The translations under genes were made by a program, and so were the position numbers. Of a stretch of DNA of 45,298 bases, positions 1 to 7,844 are shown piece after piece. Position 1 is the stretch's first letter; each line of letters opens with the position of its first letter. This DNA comes from an uncultured Prochlorococcus sp. Its GTDB lineage: Bacteria; Cyanobacteriota; Cyanobacteriia; PCC-6307; Cyanobiaceae. Location: the NCBI GenBank assembly GCA_902564535.1, contig CACFBG010000010.1:1-45298 (forward strand). The letters run 5' to 3'. The notes below the pieces were generated by a model. That model made no database searches. It worked only from the letters and a program-made list of their open reading frames with translations, and had not been told where the DNA came from.

Positions 1-313
1 TCCATAAAAATAGACATATATATCTTTTATATATTAGTAAATATTGATCTCTAAAAAAAAAACTTTTGTGATTTGATACACAAAATTGGAGCTTATCTGA
101 TTTTGTAAAACAATGATTTTGGCAAAAAGCAATTATTTGCTATAAATTTCTTTTTTGAATACGCCTCTCTATATCTGCCTCAATAAGCAGATTTTAAAGA
201 GCCTAGGCCATAATAAAAGATAAAAGATTTGATTAGCTTATGTGCAATACAATCATTTAATGCTAAAATAATAAATTATATAATCTTTAATAGATAACTT
301 TAATCATTTAATC
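1..313. other. AT-rich non-coding leader
   Basis: No convincing coding frame, RNA gene or terminator is visible. The stretch is very AT-rich and ends at the ATG of the first gene. It probably holds that gene's promoter, but no single -10 box stands out from the background. Confidence 0.4.
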
Positions 314-1696
314 ATGGATAGTCAGTTCATTATACTAGTTAATGAGTTTAAAAAAGCAATAAATAATCTAGATTTAGAGAAATTATTGAAATTATTTGAT
401 ATTTTGCAAAATCGTATTTCTTCAGATAAGAGCTTATTAGATATAATCGATCAAAAATATATTTTAAACTCTAAATTGAATCGAAACATAATTGATGAAT
501 TGAGGCAAATACGTAATATAAAAGATTCTATGTTATTAGATCCAATAAATATTGAATATTTAGATAAACTATCAAAAATATATATACAGCTTAATAGATT
601 TGATCTTGTAGAAAGACTATTTATTATAGCCTATCGTAACTATGATAATATTGGATTAAAAAAAATTGATATTAAGAGTTTAGAAATTAAGCAGGGGGAT
701 TTCCTAGACCTTGACCAGAGAGAAATTGAGCTACCAAATAATTTGCAATTTATACCCTCTAGGATTATTAAAGAGGACTTTAAAGGATTTCATTTAATGC
801 ATATACATCCAGGGCGAACAGGTGGACATAGATTTTCCAAACCTCTTTTAAATCTTATTGAACAATATTATAATAATCAGAATAATAGCCTGTCAAAGTA
901 CCATAAATTAAGTCAGAAGAAAGAAATTAACTTTTTATCTAAGGATAGTATTTTTTCTTACGAATTAAAAGGACTATCTTCCTATTTGAAACAATTAACA
1001 AATACTAATATTGATTTTTCTTACCTTTCTTTTCGATCAATACCACATAGATATATATACGATTTATTCGCAGAAAAGTTTGCAGTCAAGCCTTTTCGAA
1101 TGGGAATCTATAGAGACCCTATTCAAAGGTTGCAATCTGTTATTAACGTCGAGTATTCAAAAACTAAATCATTAGAATTAATTTTAGACATGATCAATAC
1201 CAGGCATAAAAGGCTAGATAACATGATGTTCAGAGGTTACTACGATTTTTTTGATAAAGAAATTACTTCTGATTTAAATTTAAATATAGAAGTAGACGCA
1301 CTAATTGAAATTGATAATAATCAATTATTTTATGAACTTAATAGTTTTGTCCTATCAAGATGCAGATTACCTAATCTCATTACTGAAAAGAAGACTAATA
1401 CTTTGCCTAAATCTTCCAAATTATCAGATCATCAGATGAATTTTCTTATTGAGAAATGTAGTGAGAAAGGCTTGCTTAATTATGATTCAAATCAATTTCT
1501 AAAAAGAAAGATAATAAAGCAACTACCTTTTGACATTCGTAAATATTCACAAGGAGAGTTACATCCTCTAACAGCAATAGCTAGGTCAAGAAGTGCTCCA
1601 TTTTTTTCTGTGGATATTCATTTTATCGAAACTGCTTATTTATTATCACAAAAAGGACAAGAATATATAAAAAATATATTTTCGAGAAAATCTTAG
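314..1696 (+). CDS. Sulfotransferase-fold protein with helical N-terminal region
   Basis: A 460-residue protein. Residues 1-140 are helical and degenerate, resembling worn TPR repeats. The rest resembles the P-loop sulfotransferase family: a 5'-phosphosulfate-loop-like HPGRTGG at 165-171 and a 3'-phosphate-binding-like RDPIQRLQS at 267-275. It is a clear paralogue of the protein at 25190-26692, sharing the IPSR, HLMH, GGHxFSKP, IYRDPIxR and FDEEI-type blocks and the C-terminal LPF-I-KY motif. Members of the fold move sulfuryl groups from PAPS to sugars. Here the acceptor is presumably a glycan, and the donor could instead be 3'-phospho-CDP-amidate (see findings). Start is ATG. The next gene follows after about 95 nt. 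Family assignment is fairly secure, the reaction is not. Confidence 0.65.
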   Translation: MDSQFIILVNEFKKAINNLDLEKLLKLFDILQNRISSDKSLLDIIDQKYILNSKLNRNIIDELRQIRNIKDSMLLDPINIEYLDKLSKIYIQLNRFDLVERLFIIAYRNYDNIGLKKIDIKSLEIKQGDFLDLDQREIELPNNLQFIPSRIIKEDFKGFHLMHIHPGRTGGHRFSKPLLNLIEQYYNNQNNSLSKYHKLSQKKEINFLSKDSIFSYELKGLSSYLKQLTNTNIDFSYLSFRSIPHRYIYDLFAEKFAVKPFRMGIYRDPIQRLQSVINVEYSKTKSLELILDMINTRHKRLDNMMFRGYYDFFDKEITSDLNLNIEVDALIEIDNNQLFYELNSFVLSRCRLPNLITEKKTNTLPKSSKLSDHQMNFLIEKCSEKGLLNYDSNQFLKRKIIKQLPFDIRKYSQGELHPLTAIARSRSAPFFSVDIHFIETAYLLSQKGQEYIKNIFSRKS

Positions 1697-1790
1697 TTAT
1701 CTTCCATTATATTAATAAATCAACTTGCTTTATTCTTAAAATAAATCTATATTGGTTAAAGATAGTTATTTTCAATTATTTAATAGTGCT

Positions 1791-2891
1791 ATGCCACAAC
1801 TTGATCATAGCAATCAAATCAGACAGCTTGAAATAATAACAACAATTGGACCTGAATCCATATCAAAGAATGTTATTAGCTCACTTTATCAAGCAGGAGC
1901 CACTTCATTTCGAATCAATCTATCACACTCTTCTACGATGTTGTTGGAGCATTATTTTGATACAATAATTGATTCAGGAATGCAACCATCTTTAGATACA
2001 CAAGGTGCTCAAATTCGTGTATGTAATATTCTAAGTAAAAAAGAATTTAAAGAAAATCAACTTCTTACAATATCTATTAACAATAACAAATCGAAAAGTA
2101 AATTCGATTTTGCATTCAATCATTCGGAAATCTTAGATCAACTTAATCCTGGGGACAAAATCAGAATAGATTTTGATGGGCTTATAATTCAGGTAAAGGA
2201 AGTTGATAAAATAAATAAATGTATATTAGCAAATACAATTAATAAAGGTTCAGTCTCCCCAAACAAAGCAGTAGATGTAATAGGAAAAAAAATATCTCTT
2301 AAACCTCTTACAAAATTTGATATCGAGTCCATAATCAAATATCATAAAAAAATAGAATCATTATATTTGTCTTTTGTTAATTGTTCAGAAGATGTTATAC
2401 AAGCGTTAGAATTAATGAAATATAAAAAAAATAATAACCTTCCTAAAATTATTGCTAAAATTGAAACACGTTTAGGTATTTTGAATTTAGAATCAATTCT
2501 CCCATATGTAGATGGTATTTTAATAGATAGGGGGGATCTTTCTAGAGAAATCTCCATATCAAGAATTCCTTCTGCAACTCGCTTTATTGTAGAAATTTGC
2601 AAGCAATACGCAGTCCCTTGTTATGTAGCTACAAATGTTCTTGATACTATGATTAGGAATACTCTTCCTTCTAGGTCAGAAGTGTCAGATATTTATAATC
2701 TTTTTTGCTTAGGTGTTTCTGGAATAGTATTAGCGGCAGAAGTAGCTATAGGTAAATATCCTATAGAATGTGTACATGTAGTTAGACATATGTATGAGAC
2801 TTTTAAAGCCGAACAGAATTCAACACTTTTTCTTTCTCTTAATTCAGCAGATTTTGGTTCTTTACCTGTTTCATTAAGGAACTGGCTTTAA
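1791..2891 (+). CDS. Pyruvate-kinase-like enzyme, barrel plus B domain only
   Basis: A protein of about 366 residues aligning with the A and B domains of pyruvate kinase. The R-x-N-x-S-H nucleotide/phosphate motif is at 41-46, a variant LDTQGAQIR (usually LDTKGPEIR) at 68-76, the lid domain at roughly 77-165, the catalytic AKIE lysine near 223, and RGDL metal-site residues near 247-250. The protein stops after the barrel and lacks the C-terminal allosteric domain (housekeeping enzymes are about 470-600 residues). I chose ATG 1791; a TTG at 1752 would add 13 residues. A glycan locus has no obvious need for glycolytic pyruvate kinase, so it may phosphorylate or dephosphorylate a PEP-like compound, or supply or consume PEP for neighbouring enzymes. 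Fold is secure, function is unknown. Confidence 0.7.
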   Translation: MPQLDHSNQIRQLEIITTIGPESISKNVISSLYQAGATSFRINLSHSSTMLLEHYFDTIIDSGMQPSLDTQGAQIRVCNILSKKEFKENQLLTISINNNKSKSKFDFAFNHSEILDQLNPGDKIRIDFDGLIIQVKEVDKINKCILANTINKGSVSPNKAVDVIGKKISLKPLTKFDIESIIKYHKKIESLYLSFVNCSEDVIQALELMKYKKNNNLPKIIAKIETRLGILNLESILPYVDGILIDRGDLSREISISRIPSATRFIVEICKQYAVPCYVATNVLDTMIRNTLPSRSEVSDIYNLFCLGVSGIVLAAEVAIGKYPIECVHVVRHMYETFKAEQNSTLFLSLNSADFGSLPVSLRNWL

Positions 2892-2913
2892 TTTTTTATT
2901 TATTTGAAATAAA

Positions 2914-3066
2914 TCATTTCTTATCCTTTTTGAAAGTTGTTAACAATCTATCTATATTTTTGAAACTTGGACTTGCTGTTAGATAGAACACTATTAATAT
3001 AAATAAAACCCCAACGCCTCCGATTCCAATTATCACCTGTTGCAAAGGATTTAAATTTTCAAACAT
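2914..3066 (-). CDS. Small single-helix membrane protein
   Basis: A 50-codon frame reads MFENLNPLQQ, then a hydrophobic span at about residues 11-30 (IIGIGGVGVLFILIVFYL), then a basic tail ending FKKDKK. This is the layout of the tiny one-helix proteins common in picocyanobacteria. It starts at ATG 3066 on the minus strand and ends at TGA 2914. No family name is recognised. It lies between the pyruvate-kinase-like gene and a bidirectional terminator, so it is probably its own transcription unit. Confidence 0.55.
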   Translation of the reverse strand: MFENLNPLQQVIIGIGGVGVLFILIVFYLTASPSFKNIDRLLTTFKKDKK

Positions 3067-3189
3067 CTAGGTTAAACATAAAACAAGAAATTTATAGCAA
3101 ATACAAAACTAAAATGTGGATTTAATAAAAAATATACTCAATACAAGTAGACCATATTTTTACTATTTGGTTTGAATAATTGTTTAGCA

Positions 3190-3223
3190 ATAAAAAAGCC
3201 CGCTTAAAGCGGGCTTTTTTATT
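3190..3223. terminator. Bidirectional rho-independent terminator
   Basis: GCCCGC-TTAAA-GCGGGC, extended by A/T pairing to AAAAAAGCCCGCTT / AAAGCGGGCTTTTTT. The GC-rich stem is flanked by an A run and a T run, so it can terminate transcription in both directions. It lies at the 3' end of the minus-strand TM2 unit. Confidence 0.85.
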
Positions 3224-3350
3224 GAGATCCTGAGCAAGTGTTTCCTTGTTTCCACTGCTCAGAGAAACTCATCTCCTCACTATCTAATAATATCCATGCA
3301 ATTCGTCTTAAGTAGTGAGAATGTTTGAGTTCTTCTACTGTCACAATCAA
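3219..3350 (-). CDS. Small hypothetical protein (43 aa)
   Basis: The frame starts TTG 3350 or GTG 3344 and encodes MIVTVEELKHSHY, then RRIAWILLDSEEM, then EQWKQGNTCSGSQ, with the stop overlapping the terminator stem. It begins 12 nt after the TM2-domain gene stop on the same strand, suggesting co-transcription. The composition is soluble and amphipathic with no membrane span. No known family is recognised. Support is its coding-like composition and its exact fit between the upstream stop and the terminator. Confidence 0.5.
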   Translation of the reverse strand: MIVTVEELKHSHYLRRIAWILLDSEEMSFSEQWKQGNTCSGSQ

Positions 3351-3361
3351 TCTGCTACATA

Positions 3362-3679
3362 TTAATCCTTTGCGGATTCAAATTGCTTTGCAAGCCTAAA
3401 TAGCTTTCGGATTATTAAATAGCCTCCAAAAGCACCTGCGACTAATGGCAGTACTAGCAAGGGGTTGGGGCTGTAGTTCGAATAATCCTTAACTCCATCA
3501 ACGTATGCTATCCCTGAGCATTTCAAGTAAAAAAGGCTAGTAAAAATTATTCCCCATCCAATTATTGATAGTAAGCCACCTTTTTTGTCGCCTTCGTAAA
3601 ACCTGTCTAAACCTAGGCCCCATCCAGTTGTAAGAATCAGTGCTCTAGTGATTGCATTTTTTTCTTGCTTGCGGAGCAT
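3362..3679 (-). CDS. TM2-domain membrane protein
   Basis: A 105-residue protein. Near residues 15-55 it has the TM2 pattern: a helix running into LGLDRFYEGDKKGG, then a second hydrophobic helix ending SLFYLKC. A third hydrophobic stretch (LLVLPLVAGAFGGYLII) lies near residues 74-90. TM2 proteins are small inner-membrane proteins of unclear role. Start is ATG 3679. The small protein at 3219-3350 follows, then the strong terminator. It looks like ordinary background sequence rather than part of the glycan genes. Confidence 0.75.
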   Translation of the reverse strand: MLRKQEKNAITRALILTTGWGLGLDRFYEGDKKGGLLSIIGWGIIFTSLFYLKCSGIAYVDGVKDYSNYSPNPLLVLPLVAGAFGGYLIIRKLFRLAKQFESAKD

Positions 3680-3734
3680 TTCTCAATAAAGTTTTTTTGT
3701 TCATACTGAACATACTCCAATCTTCAGGTTTTGC

Positions 3735-3807
3735 AAAAAAAAAAAGGCGCCCTCAACGAGTAGCGCCCAGAACGACATCATGTGTGAGGAGTGTCGTATA
3801 CCTTTTC
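3735..3807 (-). ncRNA. yfr1: Yfr1 regulatory small RNA
   Basis: Read on the minus strand, the sequence has ACTCCTCACAC (complement of 3782-3792), the exact ultra-conserved 11-nt core of cyanobacterial Yfr1. About 15 nt later comes a GC-rich hairpin (GGGCGC ... GCGCC with CTC/GAG pairing inside) and an 11-nt T run, a canonical terminator. A TTATAG-like -10 box lies at complement 3813-3818, predicting an RNA of about 65-75 nt. Yfr1 is known to act on outer-membrane porin mRNAs through the CU-rich core. The core here could also sit in the loop of an ACGACA/TGTCGT stem. The exact 5' end is inferred. Confidence 0.8.
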
Positions 3808-4154
3808 TACTCCTATAAGGCACATTTGGGAAGAAGTGATTACGAAATCTAAGGATTTATGCAGAGTTGGCCATAATCAAGAATTTTACAGATTATGGAT
3901 TTTTTGATTTGATTTCCACTATCTTTTGAATAAACTCTAATTTATGGTTGACCTTTTATGATACATTCATTCTCTTTCTTATGAAGCTTATAGAGGCTTT
4001 TAGATTAGAGATATTTATCTTGTATTGGATAAAAAATTGATTTTATGCCAACTCCATTGATTTAGTAAGGTATTAAACCCTTAATTTATGTATTATTTAT
4101 TTTATTGCTTTGCGCACTTTTACCTAATTGATCCCAAGGAGGAATGATAAAGAA
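3808..4154. other. Non-coding spacer upstream of the TPR-SGNH gene
   Basis: No coding frame or hairpin with a T run is seen. It contains the predicted Yfr1 promoter at its left end and, at 4136-4142, an AAGGAGG Shine-Dalgarno-like sequence just upstream of the next gene. Confidence 0.4.
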
Positions 4155-5810
4155 GTGACTTCTCCATTAGAAATGTTAGAAACAAAAAGAAAATTAATTT
4201 TATATCCTAAGGAAAGTAATTTATATCGAAAATTAGCAGAAATTATGCACAAATATAATTCTTATGATGAAGCGATTCGAGCTTATGAATTGTCATTAGA
4301 TTTAAATGACAATAATGATGAAACTCATTGCAAATTAGGATTAACATTTCACAATTTAGGACAACATTTAAATGCAATAATGCATTATGAAAAGGCATTA
4401 TATATCAATCCATTAAATCCAAATGCGAACTATTATTTAGGATTTATCTTGATACAAGAAAATAAGATTGCAGAAGCAATTAAATATTTAAAAAAGTGCC
4501 TTCAAATCACTAATGATATACCAGAAGCTTTTCATCTTCTTTCATTGTCTCTAGAGAGGATGAAGAAGTCAGCAGAAGCAAGAGAGGTTTTGTATAATAG
4601 ATTGCATCAGTTAGAATCAAGTAAAAGCAAAGAAAGATGCCATGAATTATTTTTTACTATGGGAGAAATTGCTTCAAGTCGCAGAAATTATGAGAGTATA
4701 TCATGTCATTTAAATGGTATCTTAGATATATTACTTTCGAAGTTGAATTCAAAAGTTCTCCATTGCTTTGGAGATTCTCATAGGTCAGTATTTAATAATA
4801 TTAGTAAAATAAGATGTTATAATGTTGGCCAAGGAACAGCTTATAACCTATTAGAAGAAAAAAGCAGTTCTGGTGCTGGAAGTAAAATAATAAACATATT
4901 AAAAACGTTGTCACCAAATAAGGATTCAATAATTCTGACTTTTGCCGAAATTGACTGTATGGAGCATATTGGTAAACAAAGTATGAAAAGTAAAGTAAAC
5001 CCTAATGAAATAATTAATCGTCTCTGCAATAGGTATTTTGAATTTGTTAAGAAATTAACTACTAAAGGTTTTCAGGTCCTTATATATGGACCTGCTTTCA
5101 GTGGCTATGCTTTGAATTCATATGGAAGTCCTAAAGAGAGAAATTATTTCCTTGTTAGGTTTAATAAGGTAATGGCAATGGGTTGTAAAACATTGGAAAA
5201 TGTTTATTTTGTATCACTAGACGATTTGTTTATAGATTCAAAAAGCTTATTACCTAAACTAGAATTTTCATCAGATGCAAGGCACCTTGATTTTTTTCCA
5301 AATGGATCAAGTCACATTCAATCAATAATATTATCTAGATATATCCATGAAATTTCTCTAAATAATGATGAGCATTTTGATCAACTTATGATTTCCAAAT
5401 CAAATATTAATCATTCTGAAGGTAAATTTTATACACTGTTAGAAAGTTCTAAAATAGAAGAACTGCAAATAGGTAATTTTAATATCCTAACACCAATATT
5501 TATAAGTAATAAGGAGAATATTGCTTCATCTATGATTATTGACTTATTGGATCATTTGCCAGTAAATCAAATATCTTTTAACATCCATTCTGATAAGGAA
5601 ATAAATCTATCTTTGCTTATTGAATTATTTAGTAAGGATGGAAAAGAGTTTGAATTAAAATATGAGAAAAGTAATAAATTAGATATCTTTTTTAATTTCA
5701 ATGCAATAGCTTGTAGAAGTATAAGAATAGAATTTTTTACAAATAAAAATTCATATTTTACAATTAATAATTTTGAAGTCAAAGGAGAGGCATTTGTACT
5801 AAATGAGTAG
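4155..5810 (+). CDS. TPR-SGNH-hydrolase-like protein with C-terminal beta domain
   Basis: About 551 residues (560 if TTG 4128 is used). Several TPR repeats lie at about 20-190 (for example DEAIRAYELSLDLN and NAIMHYEKALYINP). An SGNH/GDSL-like domain opens with FGDSH at 205-209, has a conserved EID near 265-267 and a late DARHLD block that could hold the catalytic Asp-His. The last 130 or so residues look like a beta-sandwich. The protein at 38234-39991 has the same order and motifs. SGNH enzymes in glycan loci usually remove or transfer acyl groups. AAGGAGG at 4136-4142 lies 12 nt before GTG 4155, so I favour that start; ATG 4173 is also possible. Substrate unknown. Confidence 0.65.
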   Translation: MTSPLEMLETKRKLILYPKESNLYRKLAEIMHKYNSYDEAIRAYELSLDLNDNNDETHCKLGLTFHNLGQHLNAIMHYEKALYINPLNPNANYYLGFILIQENKIAEAIKYLKKCLQITNDIPEAFHLLSLSLERMKKSAEAREVLYNRLHQLESSKSKERCHELFFTMGEIASSRRNYESISCHLNGILDILLSKLNSKVLHCFGDSHRSVFNNISKIRCYNVGQGTAYNLLEEKSSSGAGSKIINILKTLSPNKDSIILTFAEIDCMEHIGKQSMKSKVNPNEIINRLCNRYFEFVKKLTTKGFQVLIYGPAFSGYALNSYGSPKERNYFLVRFNKVMAMGCKTLENVYFVSLDDLFIDSKSLLPKLEFSSDARHLDFFPNGSSHIQSIILSRYIHEISLNNDEHFDQLMISKSNINHSEGKFYTLLESSKIEELQIGNFNILTPIFISNKENIASSMIIDLLDHLPVNQISFNIHSDKEINLSLLIELFSKDGKEFELKYEKSNKLDIFFNFNAIACRSIRIEFFTNKNSYFTINNFEVKGEAFVLNE

Positions 5811-5904
5811 AAAAATAGGAAATCCAACTAGTTATAATTAATTAATTTTTAATGTAACCTCTATTTTTATGCTTGTGGACTAGGATAATAAAATCATGAC
5901 ATAA

Positions 5905-5927
5905 AACTGCAAGTACAATTTGCAGTT
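5905..5927 (+). promoter_or_regulatory. Perfect hairpin at a possible TTG start
   Basis: AACTGCAA (5905-5912) and TTGCAGTT (5920-5927) pair perfectly around a 7-nt loop. The right arm contains TTG 5920, an alternative start for the kinase below. The hairpin either hides that start or lies in the leader of a transcript translated from ATG 5965. No T run follows, so it is not a terminator. Confidence 0.35.
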
Positions 5928-5964
5928 CGATTTTCATTCTCTAGGTTGCCAAAAAGATCTCAAC

Positions 5965-6837
5965 ATGTTCAAGAAAGAAAAAAATGAGTTAATCTATACT
6001 GATTTCCTTGGGCATTCATATTCAAGTGACTTGGTTCGACTAGTAAATGAAGATGGAAATAAATATATATTGAAAATTTGGAAAGATATTGAAAAGGGGA
6101 AGGAATCACTTTCTAAGCAAGTAAACTTTAGGCATATGAGTATCTCAGACTATGCAGTTAAGACTCCAAAAATTATTCAAACGGAAATATTAGAGGACGG
6201 AAGATTTTCAGCAAAAATGAAATACATTGAAGGAGATTGTGGTGTAGATATAATAAAACGCTCATCTCGACAAACAGTACTTAGGTTAAGAGAGGTTTTA
6301 GGTTCTTTATTATATTTGAATTTTGAGGTGGCAAATGTTAAGGATATTTCAGTGAATATTTTTATAGATAAGCTTCTATCAGTAAAAGCTCAGACTAATT
6401 ATTCTAAAATTTCTCAATTAATAGATGAACTTATAAGAAGAATTTCTCTTAGGAAAGAGATAAATATGCCAATAGGACCTTGCCATGGAGACCTGACATT
6501 TTCTAATTTAATTTTATCAGGTTCAGATAGTATGTATTTAATAGATTTTTTACCTTCATTTATAGAATCACCTGTATGGGACTTGGTTAAGCTTGAACAA
6601 GACCTACAAATGGGTTGGTCTTATCGATATATGGAGGGAGCTAATAAAGCAACTGCAAAAATAGTTTTTAATAGTTGCATCCCAACTCAATTTAAGCAAA
6701 TGAAGAGTTTTTGGGATTATCAGACAAAAATTTTGTCTGCTATTAATCTTACAAGAATAGCACCTTACATCAAAGATGACTTGACATATCAATGGCTTTT
6801 ATTTAATCTCGAAATAGCTATAAATAATATAAATTGA
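5965..6837 (+). CDS. Aminoglycoside/choline-kinase-fold phosphotransferase
   Basis: About 290 residues of the protein-kinase-like APH/ChoK superfamily. An ATP-anchoring lysine in YILKIWK lies near residue 37, the catalytic loop HGDLTFSN at 174-181 (H-x-D-x(4)-N), and the metal-binding LIDF at 192-195. Such enzymes phosphorylate a hydroxyl on a small molecule such as choline, a sugar or an amino alcohol. The stop overlaps the TTG start of the epimerase by 4 nt, and that gene in turn overlaps a nucleotidyltransferase-HAD gene. The kinase may therefore make the sugar phosphate (or related phosphate) that the nucleotidyltransferase activates. Start is ATG 5965; TTG 5920 would add 15 residues. Confidence 0.65.
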   Translation: MFKKEKNELIYTDFLGHSYSSDLVRLVNEDGNKYILKIWKDIEKGKESLSKQVNFRHMSISDYAVKTPKIIQTEILEDGRFSAKMKYIEGDCGVDIIKRSSRQTVLRLREVLGSLLYLNFEVANVKDISVNIFIDKLLSVKAQTNYSKISQLIDELIRRISLRKEINMPIGPCHGDLTFSNLILSGSDSMYLIDFLPSFIESPVWDLVKLEQDLQMGWSYRYMEGANKATAKIVFNSCIPTQFKQMKSFWDYQTKILSAINLTRIAPYIKDDLTYQWLLFNLEIAINNIN

Positions 6838-7844
6838 AGATATTAATAACCGGTTGCGCTGGATTTGTAGCTTCTAGTCTTATTAGTTTTTTAAATCAAA
6901 ATCGTAGTGATATCAGTATTTTAGGAATAGATAATCTTTCCTATGGTAAATCTGAACGATTAAAAGACTTATCTTTAGACTATCAATGTTTATCTGTAGA
7001 AGAACTCACTTCTTCTAGTAAATTTACTAATTTGTCTTTTGATGCGATTATACATTGTGCTGCAATAGCTCCACTTCCAGATAACGAAGCCGATCCAGTC
7101 AAAAGCTATGAGCAGAATGTAGTTAATACAATTAGGATTGCTAATTATTCTACTAAGATAGGTTGTAAGAAACTAATATTTTTGAGTACAGGTGCTTTAT
7201 ATGAACTTTCTAAACAATTTCCTACACAAGAAGAAATTCACCATGCAACTACCTTTGTATATCCTACAACAAAAATGTGTGCTGAACATGCATTAAATTC
7301 TTTTTCAAGAAGTTATTCATTAAATACTTATTCGCTTAGGCTATTTAATATGTATGGCCCTAGACAAGATTACCAACGTAAACATCCGCCTTTGATAGGT
7401 TATTTATTAAAATCATTAATTCGAAGAGAAACAGCATATTTATTTTCTAACGGTGAACAAAGAAGAGATTATATTTATATAGATGACTTGGCTAGTCTTG
7501 TTATAGAAATTCTCAATGATTCTACATTAATTAATTTTCAAACAATTAATGTAGGGTCAGGAATTACGTATTCAGTAAATGATATAATAGAAATTATAGA
7601 AGAAATCTCTTCTCAGAAGATCGATATAGTTCGCTGTGAATCCAGTTCATTTTGGGATAAATATCCTGAACTTTTTTCTCGAAAATTGCCACTTAGAAAA
7701 GATTTGATTATAGATGAAGTTAATAAGTATTCTGAAGCAGATAATTCTCTCTTAATTAAGAAACTTTCGGGTAAAAAACTTATTACTATGAAAGAGGGAT
7801 TAGCCAAGTGCTACGATTATGCCATTAAATCCATTGAAATGTGA
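6834..7844 (+). CDS. NAD-dependent epimerase/dehydratase (extended SDR)
   Basis: A 336-residue extended SDR. The Rossmann motif is GCAGFVAS at 7-14, with alanine where the third glycine is usual. A serine in LSTGALYE lies near 118 and YPTTK at 143-147 supplies the catalytic Tyr and Lys. The segment GPRQDY and the late RRDYIYIDDLA are typical of UDP/GDP-sugar epimerases and dehydratases. The TTG start overlaps the kinase stop as TTGA, so translation is probably coupled. The next gene starts in a GTGA overlap. It probably modifies the nucleotide sugar made by the flanking genes. Exact reaction unknown. Confidence 0.75.
   Translation: MKILITGCAGFVASSLISFLNQNRSDISILGIDNLSYGKSERLKDLSLDYQCLSVEELTSSSKFTNLSFDAIIHCAAIAPLPDNEADPVKSYEQNVVNTIRIANYSTKIGCKKLIFLSTGALYELSKQFPTQEEIHHATTFVYPTTKMCAEHALNSFSRSYSLNTYSLRLFNMYGPRQDYQRKHPPLIGYLLKSLIRRETAYLFSNGEQRRDYIYIDDLASLVIEILNDSTLINFQTINVGSGITYSVNDIIEIIEEISSQKIDIVRCESSSFWDKYPELFSRKLPLRKDLIIDEVNKYSEADNSLLIKKLSGKKLITMKEGLAKCYDYAIKSIEM

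Noticed and set aside
2342-2602. 86-residue minus-strand frame
   Set aside because: It is a shadow inside the pyruvate-kinase-like gene, whose motifs are clear in the plus frame.
3652-3852. 66-residue plus-strand frame
   Set aside because: It runs antisense through the Yfr1 core and its terminator, and the translation has no coding-like features.
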